DNA from: Glycomyces lechevalierae
GTDB lineage: Bacteria > Actinomycetota > Actinomycetes > Mycobacteriales > Micromonosporaceae
Direction: 5' to 3'
Assembly (NCBI RefSeq): GCF_027622945.1
Contig: NZ_JAPZVQ010000004.1
Coordinates: 124,001-188,000, forward strand
DNA length: 64,000 bases
Every line of letters starts with the position of its first letter. The stretch's first letter is position 1. Below, piece after piece: positions 1 through 8,267 of this stretch. A program made the translations under genes and the position numbers. A model generated the notes under the pieces. It was not told where the DNA came from. It searched no databases and saw only the letters and a program-made list of their open reading frames with translations.

Positions 1-1
1 C

Positions 2-268
2 CTCTACGCCCCCGTCGGCATCTTCACGCCCGGATTCATGACCCTCACCATGCTCGTGCCCGCCTTCGCCGCCGCCGTCCTCGGCGGGATGACCAGCCTC
101 CCCGGCGCCTTCATCGGCGGCCTCGCCATCGGCGTCGTCCAGAACCTCGGCATCTACTACCTCGGCCAGCAGCTCAAGGTCCCCGGCGCCGCCGAACTCG
201 GCGTCTTCGCCCTCCTCATGCTCGTCCTCCTCATCAGACCCCAAGGCCTGCTAGGGAAGGAAGCGTAA
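2..268 (+). CDS. livH: Branched-chain amino acid ABC transporter permease, LivH-type (C-terminal part only)
   Basis: Only the last 88 codons are present; the frame is open to the window edge, so the start lies upstream. The segment is hydrophobic and has the glycine-rich stretch AAAVLGGMTSLPGAFIGG, typical of the cytoplasmic loop of LivH permeases that docks on the ATPases. It ends with the usual L-L-I-R-P-Q-G-L-L-G tail. The stop (266-268) directly abuts the ATG of livM at 269, so this is an operon. Its role is one half of the inner-membrane pore for leucine, isoleucine and valine or related amides; the exact substrate cannot be read from sequence. Confidence 0.9.
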   Translation, partial: LYAPVGIFTPGFMTLTMLVPAFAAAVLGGMTSLPGAFIGGLAIGVVQNLGIYYLGQQLKVPGAAELGVFALLMLVLLIRPQGLLGKEA

Positions 269-1309
269 ATGGCAACCGCGACCATGGTCCTCGCCCGCGT
301 CAAAGTCCAACGCCGCTTCGGACTCGCCCTCCGCGTCACCCTCGTCATCGCCCTCCTCGCACTCGCGGCCCTCCCCCTCCTCCTCGGCGGCGACGTCTGG
401 GCCCAACGCATCAGCCGCGCCGCGATCTACGCCGTCATCGGCCTCTCCATCAACACCCTCACCGGCCACGCCGGCCAGATCTCCCTCGGCCACCAGGCGT
501 TCGTCGGCATCGGCGCCTTCGCCGCCGCGTTCATGGCCTCCCGCCTCGGCGCCCCGCTCGGCTTCGGCCTCGCCGCCGCGGCCGTCGCCGGCGCCCTCAC
601 CGCCGCCGCCATCGGCCTCGTCGCCCTCCGCGTCACCGGCCTCTACCTCGCCCTCGTCACCCTCGCCTTCGGACTCACCGCCGAGACCACCATCTTCAAC
701 TGGCGCGAATTCACCGGCGGCGGCGCCGGCGCCTTCGCCCCCCGACCCGCCCTCGTCTCCTCCGACCACGCCTTCGCGCTCCTCTGCCTCGGCGTCCTCG
801 GCCTCGTCCTCTACCTCGACTGGCGCATCGTCGCCACCAAGACCGGACGCGCCCTCGCCGCCGTCCGCAACGACGAGCGCATCGCCGCCACCCTCGGCGT
901 CAACGTCACCGGCTACAAACTCGCCGCCTTCAGCCTCTCCGGCCTCATCGCCGGACTCGCCGGCGGCCTCTTCGCCCACTGGAACCAGATCGTCCAGGCC
1001 ATGGACTTCGAATTCCAGGTCGCCCTCGTCTGGGTCCTCATGACCGTCGTCGGCGGCCTCCGCTCCCGCCTCGGCGTCATCCTCGCCTCCGCGTTCTTCG
1101 CCCTCCTGCCCCTGACACTCCCGAACTTCCTCTCGGGCCTGCCCTGGCAGCCGCCGTTCCTCAACGAAGCGGTGTACCACGTACTGCCGCCGTTCATCGT
1201 GGTCGTGATGCTCCTGATCGTCCTGCGGTTCTTCCCCGGCGGCTTCGGCCAACTCCTCAGACCAGCCACGCGCTGGCTCACCAACGCCCGCACCGGAGCC
1301 CGACAATGA
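269..1309 (+). CDS. livM: Branched-chain amino acid ABC transporter permease, LivM-type
   Basis: 346 residues, normal for LivM. After a basic N-terminus (VKVQRRFG) come about eight to ten membrane segments. The motif LTGHAGQISLGHQAFVGIGAF near residues 65-85 is the LivM hallmark, and G-R-A-L-A-A-V-R-N-D-E near 200 is the EAA-like coupling loop that contacts LivG and LivF. A GGAAGG ribosome binding site at 257-262 supports the ATG at 269. The stop overlaps the livG start by four bases (ATGA), indicating translational coupling. Together with LivH it forms the transmembrane channel; no periplasmic-type binding protein is in the window, so it should lie upstream. Confidence 0.92.
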   Translation: MATATMVLARVKVQRRFGLALRVTLVIALLALAALPLLLGGDVWAQRISRAAIYAVIGLSINTLTGHAGQISLGHQAFVGIGAFAAAFMASRLGAPLGFGLAAAAVAGALTAAAIGLVALRVTGLYLALVTLAFGLTAETTIFNWREFTGGGAGAFAPRPALVSSDHAFALLCLGVLGLVLYLDWRIVATKTGRALAAVRNDERIAATLGVNVTGYKLAAFSLSGLIAGLAGGLFAHWNQIVQAMDFEFQVALVWVLMTVVGGLRSRLGVILASAFFALLPLTLPNFLSGLPWQPPFLNEAVYHVLPPFIVVVMLLIVLRFFPGGFGQLLRPATRWLTNARTGARQ

Positions 1310-2139
1310 AGCGCCGCCAGATCCTCAAGGTCGAGGGCCTCATGCTCCGCTTCGGCGGGCTGCAGGTCCTGAACGACCTCTCGCTCACCGTCCGCGAAGG
1401 CCAGATCGTGGGCCTCATCGGCCCCAACGGCGCGGGCAAGACCTCGTGCTTCAACTGCCTCACCGGGATCTACCAGCCCCAAGGCGGCCGGGTCTTCTTC
1501 GACGGCCGGGACGTCTCGCACCTGGCGACCCACCGCCGCGCCCGCCTCGGCATGGCCCGCACCTGGCAGAACCTCGGCGTCATCGACGCCCTCACCGTGA
1601 CCGAGAACGTCATGCTCGCGCAGCACCAGCGCGCCGGCTACTCCGCGCTCGCCGGGATGCTCGGCCTCGCCGGCACCTGGCACCGCGAACGCGAACTGCT
1701 CCGCGACGCCGCCGAGATCGTCGAGTACTTCGGCCTCGAGGACGTCGCCCACGAGCGCACCGGCGAACTGCCCTACGGCGTGCGCAAGACCTGCGACATG
1801 GCGATGGCCCTCGCCTCCGACCCGCGGATGCTCCTGCTCGACGAGCCCGCCTCCGGCCTCAGCCCCGAAGAAGCGCTCGGCCTCGGCGCCACGCTCCGCG
1901 AACTCCGCGACCGCCTCAAGCTCACGATCCTCATGATCGAGCACCACGTGCCGCTCGTCGCCGAGGCCTGCGACTACGTGTACGTGCTCAACTTCGGCGA
2001 ACTCCTCACCGAAGGGAAGCCCGCGGAGATCCAGCGCCACCCCGAGGTCATCGCCGCCTACCTCGGCGGCGCGGCCGAGAAGAACGAACCGCCCGAGTGG
2101 CCGCTGCGGCCCGAAGGAGCCACCCATGGCACTGCTTGA
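1306..2139 (+). CDS. livG: Branched-chain amino acid ABC transporter ATP-binding protein, LivG-type
   Basis: 277 residues. Walker A is GPNGAGKT at about 39-46 and Walker B is MLLLDEPASGL; the H-loop is in LTILMIEHHVPLV. The signature region reads L-P-Y-G-V-R-K instead of the usual L-S-Y-G-Q-Q-R, a modest departure that still keeps the central glycine. The long insertion after Walker A and the V-I-A-A-Y-L-G C-terminal tail are typical of the LivG branch. It overlaps livM by 4 bp and livF by 14 bp. It supplies one of the two ATPase subunits of the importer on the cytoplasmic face. Confidence 0.92.
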   Translation: MKRRQILKVEGLMLRFGGLQVLNDLSLTVREGQIVGLIGPNGAGKTSCFNCLTGIYQPQGGRVFFDGRDVSHLATHRRARLGMARTWQNLGVIDALTVTENVMLAQHQRAGYSALAGMLGLAGTWHRERELLRDAAEIVEYFGLEDVAHERTGELPYGVRKTCDMAMALASDPRMLLLDEPASGLSPEEALGLGATLRELRDRLKLTILMIEHHVPLVAEACDYVYVLNFGELLTEGKPAEIQRHPEVIAAYLGGAAEKNEPPEWPLRPEGATHGTA

Positions 2140-2833
2140 GGTCGAGAACCTGCGCGCCGGGTACGGCTCCGTGCCGGTCCTCCACGGCGTCAGCCTCAGC
2201 GTCGACGAAGGCTCGAACGCGGTCCTCCTGGGGCTCAACGGCGCAGGGAAGAGCACCACCCTCATGACCCTCGCCGGGCTCCTCCCGGCGACCGGCGGCG
2301 CGATCCGCTACGACGGCCGGCCCCTCACCGGCTCGCCCGGCGCGCGCGTCCGCGCCGGGATCGTCCTCGTCCCCGAAGGGCGCCATGTGTTCCCGGCGCT
2401 CACCGTGAAGCAGAACCTGCGCCTTGGCGCGTGGACGATCCGCCGCGACGCCCGCAGGGTGCGGCGCAACCTGCTCGAGGTGTACCAGATCTTCCCGCGC
2501 CTCGAAGAGCGCGCCGACCAGACCGCCGGGACCCTCTCGGGCGGCGAGCAGCAGATGCTCGCCATCGGGCGCGGCATGATGAGCTCCCCGCGGCTGCTCC
2601 TCATCGACGAGGCCTCACTCGGCTTGTCGCCCAAGCTCACCGAGCAGGTCTTCGCGGCGGTCAAGCTCATCAACCAGCGCGGCGTCACCGTCCTCATGGT
2701 CGAGCAGAACGCGGGCGTCCTCGCCCAGGCCGACACGGCGTTCGTGATGCAGCAGGGCCGCGTCACCATCACCGGCTCGGGCAGCGGCACCCTTGAGGAC
2801 GACGTGGTCCGGGCGGCCTACTTCGGCACCTGA
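2126..2833 (+). CDS. livF: Branched-chain amino acid ABC transporter ATP-binding protein, LivF-type
   Basis: 235 residues, the normal LivF size. Walker A is GLNGAGKST at about 36-44, the signature is LSGGEQQMLAIGR, Walker B is LLLIDEASLGL, and the switch region is VLMVEQNAG. The start at 2126 lies inside livG and follows a GAAGGAG ribosome binding site. It is the second ATPase of the importer and the last gene of the operon. No clear terminator follows before the next gene at 2874, so some read-through is possible. Confidence 0.93.
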   Translation: MALLEVENLRAGYGSVPVLHGVSLSVDEGSNAVLLGLNGAGKSTTLMTLAGLLPATGGAIRYDGRPLTGSPGARVRAGIVLVPEGRHVFPALTVKQNLRLGAWTIRRDARRVRRNLLEVYQIFPRLEERADQTAGTLSGGEQQMLAIGRGMMSSPRLLLIDEASLGLSPKLTEQVFAAVKLINQRGVTVLMVEQNAGVLAQADTAFVMQQGRVTITGSGSGTLEDDVVRAAYFGT

Positions 2834-2873
2834 GTCGATTGTGGCGCAACAGGGTCCGCGTTAGGATCACGCC

Positions 2874-3704
2874 ATGTACTTCGCAGCTGGAGCAACCGGC
2901 AACGTCGGCGGAGCGGTCGTCCAGGCCCTGGTCGAGCGGGGCCTGCCCGTGCGGGCCCTGGTCCGCGACGCGAGCCGCGCGGCCCTCCCCGAAGGCGCGG
3001 TGCCCGCCGTGGCGGACCTCGACGATCCGGACTCGCTGGCCCCCTGGCTCGAAGGGGTCGAGGCGGTGTTCATGCTCCCCGGCTACCCGGACATGCCCGG
3101 GCTCTACGCGCGGCTGCGCGACGCGGGCGTGAAGCGGGTCGTGCAGCTCTCCGGCAGCTCGGCCGGGACCGGCGACGCCTCCAACGCCGTCACGGCGATG
3201 ATGGAGGGCTCGGAAGCCGCCGCGAAGGACTCCGGCCTCGCCTGGACCTTCCTGCGCCCCAGCGCCTTCATGACGAACACGCTCCGCTGGCTCCCCGAAC
3301 TCCAGGCCGGCGACGTGGTCCGCGCGCCCTGGGGCGACATCCCGGTCGCCTGCATCGACGCCGCCGACATCGCCGCCGTCGCGGTCGAGGCGATGACCGA
3401 CGACGCCCACGCCGGGGCCGTCTACCGCCTCACCGGCCCGCGCGCGATGCTCCCCGCCGAACAGCTCGAGATCATCGGCCGCGTCCTCAACCGCCCCTTG
3501 CGATTCGAAGGCCTCACGCTCGAAGAGACCCGCGCGCAACTCGAAGCGACCATGCCCGAGAAGTACGTCCACGCCTTCTGGGACTTCTACGTGGACGGCT
3601 CCCTCGACGAGTCCGTGGTCCTCCCGACAGTCGAAGCGGTCCTCGGCCGCCCGCCGCGCACCTTCGAGCAATGGGCCGAAGCCCACGCCGAAGACTTCCG
3701 CTGA
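2874..3704 (+). CDS. NmrA-like NAD(P)-binding oxidoreductase or redox sensor
   Basis: 276 residues. The N-terminus MYFAAGATGNVG carries the glycine-rich dinucleotide-binding loop GATGNVG, followed by ALVRDASRA, the usual NADP ribose-phosphate region of atypical short-chain dehydrogenases. The Y-x-x-x-K catalytic pair of classical SDRs is not evident, which fits the NmrA/HSCARG-like group (quinone reductase or regulatory sensor). The C-terminal third (ARAQLEATMPEKYVHAFWDFYVDG) resembles the substrate-side domain of these proteins. Only 40 bp separate it from livF, but it is probably its own unit. It converges on the secreted-protein gene ending at 3729. The substrate is unknown. Confidence 0.8.
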   Translation: MYFAAGATGNVGGAVVQALVERGLPVRALVRDASRAALPEGAVPAVADLDDPDSLAPWLEGVEAVFMLPGYPDMPGLYARLRDAGVKRVVQLSGSSAGTGDASNAVTAMMEGSEAAAKDSGLAWTFLRPSAFMTNTLRWLPELQAGDVVRAPWGDIPVACIDAADIAAVAVEAMTDDAHAGAVYRLTGPRAMLPAEQLEIIGRVLNRPLRFEGLTLEETRAQLEATMPEKYVHAFWDFYVDGSLDESVVLPTVEAVLGRPPRTFEQWAEAHAEDFR

Positions 3705-3728
3705 ACGCGGCAGGCGGCCCGGCGCCGT

Positions 3729-4391
3729 TCAGCGGTAGCTCACGGTCCCGTCGAAGCTTTCGAGGACGGCGACGACCGTCGCGGGCTCGTCCGGGTCGAT
3801 CAGCTCGACCGGTTCGGTGAGCTGGTACACCCCGTTCCTGGGCGGGAACCCGTCAAGGGTGCCGCCCTCGGCGGCCGGGACGTCGGCGGGAACGAGCCTG
3901 ACCGGCTCGGCGGACCGGACATGGACCGGGCCCGGCCGGTCCGGTCGGCGCTCGCCGTTCAGGTCGAGCCCGAACGCGGGCGAGGTGTAGGCGCCGAGCG
4001 GGTCGAACCCGACGCCGCCCGGCACCGCCGCGCCGACGTCGTCGATCCTCAGCTGTCCGAAGTCGCCGGTCGCCTCGCCGACGGCCGAGGCCAGGTGGAA
4101 GTCTCCCAGCAGCAGATCGGTCGGGCAGGGCGTGACGGTCGGGGGGCAGTTCCCGGCGGCGGGCACGAGACTCATGCCGCCTTCGAGAACCCCGGTGGTG
4201 TAGGTCTCGCCGTCGATGGAGACCGTCCCCTCGGCGTCGACGAGGTCGAACGAGAAGGGCACTCCGAGCGGCAGTTCCGGCGCGGGAGCCGGTACTGGCG
4301 CGGCGCCCGACGGCGCGGCCGCGACCGCCGCCGCGATCATCGTGCCGACGGCCGCGAGACCGGCACTCCAGGCGATGGACTTCCTCGTCAT
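3729..4391 (-). CDS. Secreted protein of unknown function
   Basis: 220 residues from ATG at 4391, chosen because a GGGGGAG ribosome binding site lies just upstream; the open frame continues much further upstream but there it is only antisense shadow. An N-terminal signal peptide is clear: MTRKSIAWSAG, a hydrophobic core AAVGTMIAAAVAAA and an A-x-A-type cleavage region near residue 31. The mature part has a Pro/Ala-rich linker, two Cys close together (CPPTVTPC), and repeated short beta-like segments (GTVSIDGETYTTGVLEG, DFHLASAVGEATGDFGQLRIDDVG). No catalytic motif is visible. A cell-envelope or extracellular role is inferred only from the signal peptide. Confidence 0.7.
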   Translation of the reverse strand: MTRKSIAWSAGLAAVGTMIAAAVAAAPSGAAPVPAPAPELPLGVPFSFDLVDAEGTVSIDGETYTTGVLEGGMSLVPAAGNCPPTVTPCPTDLLLGDFHLASAVGEATGDFGQLRIDDVGAAVPGGVGFDPLGAYTSPAFGLDLNGERRPDRPGPVHVRSAEPVRLVPADVPAAEGGTLDGFPPRNGVYQLTEPVELIDPDEPATVVAVLESFDGTVSYR

Positions 4392-4603
4392 TGACTCCCC
4401 CTTCGATAGTCGGCCGCAAGTGGCGGCCGCTCGTCCGAAGTGAACTGTAGGGAACGCGCGGCGGGGCCGGGCCGGTTCGCGGTTACCGAGGGGGCCTTCC
4501 AACTGGTCGAGGACCGCGCTCCAGGAGGAGGCCGGCCGTTCGGGGTCCTCGCGGTCGAGGACGAGTTCACTGATGCGTGTCCGCCGGTTGCGAACGGAGC
4601 CGT

Positions 4604-5176
4604 TCACTCCGGGGCGTTCGCGAACAGCCCCACCAGCAGGTCGAGCCGCTGCTCCTGCGCCTCTTCGGGAATCCGGCCGCTGTTCAGCAGCACGGCCATG
4701 CCGTGCAGCGACCCCCAGATGAGTTCGGCCAGCTCCGCGTTCCGGTCGTTGAAGGGGCCGAAGGCGCTCACGATCTCGCCGAACGCCGCCCGGAGCGGGG
4801 CCGGGGTCTCGGCGCTGGCCCATTTCACCTTGGTGGGCAGGGAGAACATCGCCTGGTAGGCCGCCGGATGGGCGGCCGCGAAGTCCAGGTAGGCAGTGCA
4901 GATCGCGCGGATGGCCTCCGATTCGGGGACGGCGAGGCGGGCCTGGCGCAGTTCCTCGGCCATCTCGCCGATGCACTCGACCGCGACGGCGTCCCTGATG
5001 GCCTCCATGTTGGCGAAGTGGCCGTACAGGACCGGCTGGCTGTACTCGACCTTGTCGGCGAGCTTCCTGGTGGTCACGGCCTCCCAGCCTTCGCTCTCGG
5101 CGAGTTCGCGGGCGGTGGTGATGATGAGCTGGTGTCGTTCGGCGCGCTGCCGTTCGCGGCGTTCGGTGGCGGTCAT
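4604..5176 (-). CDS. TetR-family transcriptional regulator
   Basis: 190 residues from ATG 5176 (a GTG at 5179 is an alternative). The N-terminal helix-turn-helix is clear: ARELAESEGWEAVTTRKLADKVEYSQPVLYGHFANMEAI, with recognition helix around SQPVLYGHF. The C-terminal ligand domain has an AHPAAYQAMF segment of the kind seen in the WHG/TetR_C subfamily. It is divergent from the DUF4267 gene at 5287. The intergenic region holds two inverted repeats of the same CTAGC-N3-GCTAG core, one next to each start codon, so autorepression plus control of the neighbour is the natural reading. The ligand is unknown. Confidence 0.88.
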   Translation of the reverse strand: MTATERRERQRAERHQLIITTARELAESEGWEAVTTRKLADKVEYSQPVLYGHFANMEAIRDAVAVECIGEMAEELRQARLAVPESEAIRAICTAYLDFAAAHPAAYQAMFSLPTKVKWASAETPAPLRAAFGEIVSAFGPFNDRNAELAELIWGSLHGMAVLLNSGRIPEEAQEQRLDLLVGLFANAPE

Positions 5177-5185
5177 CACTCGATA

Positions 5186-5198
5186 CTAGCATCGCTAG
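5186..5198. promoter_or_regulatory. Putative TetR operator 1
   Basis: Perfect inverted repeat CTAGC-ATC-GCTAG, 9 bp upstream of the tetR start codon. It has the same arms and spacer length as the second copy at 5234-5250. Placement at both ends of the divergent region suggests the adjacent TetR protein binds here to repress itself. Confidence 0.6.
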
Positions 5199-5233
5199 AT
5201 TTTCTGCCGAAGTTGCTCTATCGTTGACCCTAG

Positions 5234-5250
5234 ATCTAGCAATGCTAGAT
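5234..5250. promoter_or_regulatory. Putative TetR operator 2
   Basis: Perfect 17-bp inverted repeat ATCTAGC-AAT-GCTAGAT, 36 bp upstream of the DUF4267 start. It contains the same CTAGC-N3-GCTAG core as the site at 5186-5198; the centres are 50 bp apart. Confidence 0.65.
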
Positions 5251-5286
5251 TCGATACGAGCCCGCACTCCTCGAAGGGATCACCCC

Positions 5287-5664
5287 ATGCTCGCCGTCAT
5301 CGCCACCGCCCTCGCCGCACTCATCGGTCTCGCCGTCCTCGCCATGGGCACGACCGGCATGCTCAAGCCGCAGTTCTACATGAGCTTCGGCATCCCCGAC
5401 ACCCCCGCCGACGACCCGGTCCTCAACTCCTGGCTCACGGTCAAGGGCGGGCGCGACTTCGGCACCGGGCTCATGCTCCTGGTCGTCACCTTCCTCGGCG
5501 CCACTTCGCTCACCGGCTGGGTCATGCTCGCCGCCGCCGTGATGCCCGTCTTCGACGGCCTGATCGTCCTGCGCGCCAAAGGCCCCCGCGCAGCCGCGTT
5601 CGGCGTCCACTTCGCCACCGCCGCGACCATGATCGTCATCGCGGTCCTCCTCCTGCTCGCCTGA
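5287..5664 (+). CDS. DUF4267-family small membrane protein
   Basis: 125 residues from ATG 5287, preceded by GAAGGGAT at 5273-5280; an in-frame upstream ATG at 5224 has no ribosome binding site and would run through the operator. Four membrane helices are visible (LAVIATALAALIGLAVLAMG; FGTGLMLLVVTFLG; GWVMLAAAVMPVFDGLIVL; FGVHFATAATMIVIAVLLLLA). The motif F-Y-x-x-F-G-I-P near residue 34 and K-G-G-R-D-x-x-x-G near 56 are typical of DUF4267 proteins. These are often TetR-controlled neighbours in actinobacteria, but no activity is established that I can name. Divergent from the TetR gene. Confidence 0.75.
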   Translation: MLAVIATALAALIGLAVLAMGTTGMLKPQFYMSFGIPDTPADDPVLNSWLTVKGGRDFGTGLMLLVVTFLGATSLTGWVMLAAAVMPVFDGLIVLRAKGPRAAAFGVHFATAATMIVIAVLLLLA

Positions 5665-5672
5665 GACGCGAA

Positions 5673-5702
5673 GAAGGCCGGCCCCCGTGCGGACCGGCCT
5701 TC
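5673..5702. terminator. Bidirectional hairpin terminator
   Basis: Stem GAAGGCCGG / CCGGCCTTC with a 12-nt loop, between the stop of the DUF4267 gene and the convergent stop of the lyase-like gene at 5714. There is no long T tract, as is usual in this GC range. Confidence 0.65.
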
Positions 5703-5713
5703 ATCGCGCTCGC

Positions 5714-7405
5714 TCAGACCGTGCTGAAGACGATCGTCGAGCGACCGGTCTCCGGGAGCGGCACATAGACCCGGAGTCCTTGCGCCGCATCGGTTCCCGA
5801 CAGATGCGTGTAGTCCTCGCCGGGGTGGTACGCCAAGCCGGAAGCGCTGGTCCCGCGCCCGTCCACTCGCACCTCGACGCGGTGCTCGCCGAAGCGGTAC
5901 GCGAACCCGTCCCCAACGGGGGTGAAGCCGCCAGAGTCCAAGGGGCGCACGCCCTCCAGCTCGCCGCCCTCGCGGAACGCCAGTTCGAGCACCTGCCGCA
6001 CCGAACCCGGATTCGCCTCGATCCCAAGGCGCACTTCGCCGCCGGCGAGGCGCACCCGCACCTCGGTCTCCAGCGCGACCTCGTCGATCGGCCGGTTCGC
6101 GAAGTCCATCGACGCCGAGAAGCGACCGTCGTCCCGCAGCGCGTACATGCCGTCCGCGCGCCGGAACTCCTCCGGCAGCGGCTGGTAGTACGCCGCCGCC
6201 ACCCGCTCGGAGAGCACGAACGCCCCGCCGTCAGCGTCGGATGCGAAGCGGTCGGCCCGGAACGGGCCCATGCCGAAGAACTCCCGCGAGAGCCGCACCG
6301 AATCCAGCACCGCCCCGCCGTTGAACACCCGCAGGAACGTCGGATTGCTCGACAGGCCCGAGCGGATCCACCCGTGCCCGGCGTAGTCCGTGCCGCCGAA
6401 GACCGTCACCGCGACATCACCGTCCCGCGCCACCGCCAAACCCGCCGACGCGAACACCGTGGTCGTCGCCTGCGGCGCTTCGGCTTCCGGCAAGACCTCG
6501 CCGAGCGCCGGCTCGAGCAGCAGCTCCGCCAGCGCGTCCGCCGCACCCGCGATCGGCTCCTTCAGGATCCGCTCCACGACGGCGGCGAAGTCGCCGCGCT
6601 CGCGGGCGATCGCGTACCGCCGGAACTGCATCAGGAACGGCGCCAACGGGAACGAGCCCTTCTGGTCCTGCCGCCGCGAGTGCACCGTCTCGACCGTGCC
6701 GTCCGGCAGGGCGGTCGCGGCGATCGCTTCGAGGTTGCGGCACACCATGTCGAGCAGCGCCGGACGGTCGAGAACGGTTCCGATCGCCGTCAACGACGGG
6801 TTCGACACGGCCAGCGAGTAGATCGCGCTCCGCTCGGAGTACAGGCCGTCCGGGGCGATGTCGACGCCTTCGGCCAGCCATTGGTCGATGCGCGCGACCA
6901 GCCGCTCGTCCGGCCAGTGCCGGTGCAGCCGCGCGAGGGCCGCGCTCAGCTCCCACCGGTGGTTCGGGGTGTGGACACCGCCGCGGCGCAGCGGCCCGGC
7001 GGCCTTCAACGCGATCGCTTCGAGCGCCCCGGCCAAGGGCCGCAGCGCTTCCGGCACCGCCTCGCCCTGCAGCAGCGCGTACGTGTCGCACAGGTCGTTG
7101 ACCGTGAACGCCGTGTCCGGCGGCGACGCCAGGTTCTCGCCGTCGAACAGGCCGTTCGCGCCCTGCATCCCGCCCAGGAACGCCACCAGCCGCGCGGCCG
7201 CCGAGGCCGCCTCCGCCGAGGCGTGCAGTGCGGAGCCCGGGTGGACCCCGCACGCCGCCAGGGCCTTCGCGGCGGACATGACCGCGCGGTGGTGCGGGGC
7301 GCCCGCGAGGAGGTCGTCGACCCCCGCGAGCACGTCCCGCGCCTGCTCGTCGGCCGCCGCGGTCACGGCGGCCAGGAACGCGGCGTCAGTCCTTGAGTCC
7401 GGCAT
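5714..7405 (-). CDS. Heparinase II/III-like polysaccharide lyase or related glycan-degrading enzyme
   Basis: 563 residues, no signal peptide. The first about 300 residues look like an alpha/alpha-toroid (repeated helical pairs; NHRWELSAALARLHRHWPDERL near 155, DGLYSERSAIY near 190). The remainder is beta-rich (VFASAGLAVARDGDVAVTVFGG), the two-domain plan of heparinase II/III-like lyases. It is the last gene of a four-gene minus-strand operon (binding protein, two permeases, this enzyme) and overlaps the preceding permease by 20 bp. The context suggests it breaks down the glycan or oligosaccharide brought in by the transporter, in the cytoplasm. I cannot name catalytic residues with certainty; glycoside hydrolase is the alternative. 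Confidence 0.6.
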   Translation of the reverse strand: MPDSRTDAAFLAAVTAAADEQARDVLAGVDDLLAGAPHHRAVMSAAKALAACGVHPGSALHASAEAASAAARLVAFLGGMQGANGLFDGENLASPPDTAFTVNDLCDTYALLQGEAVPEALRPLAGALEAIALKAAGPLRRGGVHTPNHRWELSAALARLHRHWPDERLVARIDQWLAEGVDIAPDGLYSERSAIYSLAVSNPSLTAIGTVLDRPALLDMVCRNLEAIAATALPDGTVETVHSRRQDQKGSFPLAPFLMQFRRYAIARERGDFAAVVERILKEPIAGAADALAELLLEPALGEVLPEAEAPQATTTVFASAGLAVARDGDVAVTVFGGTDYAGHGWIRSGLSSNPTFLRVFNGGAVLDSVRLSREFFGMGPFRADRFASDADGGAFVLSERVAAAYYQPLPEEFRRADGMYALRDDGRFSASMDFANRPIDEVALETEVRVRLAGGEVRLGIEANPGSVRQVLELAFREGGELEGVRPLDSGGFTPVGDGFAYRFGEHRVEVRVDGRGTSASGLAYHPGEDYTHLSGTDAAQGLRVYVPLPETGRSTIVFSTV

Positions 7406-8267
7406 TGATGTCCTCGTTCATGACGTACTTCTGGAACACGATGAAGATGAGCACCAGCGGCAGGATCGACATCACCGACGCCGCGAGCAGCAGCGGCCAG
7501 TCGATGTTCTCAGCCCCCACAATGGACCGCAGGGCGATCTGGAGCGTGAACTTCCGCTCGTCGCCGACCACGATCAGCGGCCAGATGTAGTCGTTCCAGC
7601 GCCACTGGAACGAGAAGATCGCCAGCGTCATGATGATCGGCCGCGACATCGGCAGCATGATCCGGAAGAAGATCCCCGTCTCGCGCGCCCCGTCGATCCG
7701 GGCCGCCTCGATGATGTCGTCCGGGATGGACACGAAGAACTGCCGGAACATGAACACGCCGGTGGCCGTGAGGATCGACGGCACGACCAGGCCCGCCATC
7801 GTGTCGTACATGCCGAGGTCGCGGATGACGAGGAACGTGGGGGAGAGGATGACCTCGGTCGGCAGCATCGTCGTGGCCAGCAGGCACACGAAGAAGATCC
7901 GCACCCACGCCTTGTCCTGGTACTTCGCGAGCGCGTACCCGGTCATGGCGCTGGCGAACACGGTCAGGACCGTGGTCGTGGTCGCCACGGCGAGCGTGTT
8001 CGAGAAGTACAGCAGGAAGTCGAACCGGTCCCAGGCCTTCTCGAACCCGCCGAGCGTCGGGTTCTCCGGGAGGATCGTGAGCGGGTACTGGAACAGCTCC
8101 GAGCCGGGTTTGAAGGCGCTCAGGAGGAACCACACGAGCGGGAACGCGTAGAGCGCCGCCAGCAGCCACATGAACGCGGTCACCGGGACGGTGGTGCCGA
8201 GCTCTTTCGCCTTGCGCGCCTTGCGCGTCTTGCGGGTCGCGGGCTTCGCGTCGATAACGGTGCTCAT
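7386..8267 (-). CDS. Carbohydrate ABC transporter permease, MalG/UgpE-type
   Basis: 293 residues from ATG 8267, whose first bases overlap the TGA of the upstream permease (ATGA). Basic N-terminus, then six membrane spans beginning VTAFMWLLAALYAFPLVWFLLSAF. The EAA coupling loop is E-A-A-R-I-D-G-A-R-E-T-G-I-F-F-R-I-M-L-P near residue 190, the classical sugar-permease motif. The C-terminus K-Y-V-M-N-E-D-I-N-A-G-L-K-D resembles the K-G-L-x-x-G-A-x-K-G tail of MalG-like proteins. Pairs with the permease at 8264-9193. Confidence 0.92.
   Translation of the reverse strand: MSTVIDAKPATRKTRKARKAKELGTTVPVTAFMWLLAALYAFPLVWFLLSAFKPGSELFQYPLTILPENPTLGGFEKAWDRFDFLLYFSNTLAVATTTTVLTVFASAMTGYALAKYQDKAWVRIFFVCLLATTMLPTEVILSPTFLVIRDLGMYDTMAGLVVPSILTATGVFMFRQFFVSIPDDIIEAARIDGARETGIFFRIMLPMSRPIIMTLAIFSFQWRWNDYIWPLIVVGDERKFTLQIALRSIVGAENIDWPLLLAASVMSILPLVLIFIVFQKYVMNEDINAGLKD

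Noticed and set aside
251-2265. Long minus-strand frames across the liv operon
   Set aside because: Glu/Gly-rich or Arg-rich shadow translations; the plus-strand Liv proteins have intact motifs.
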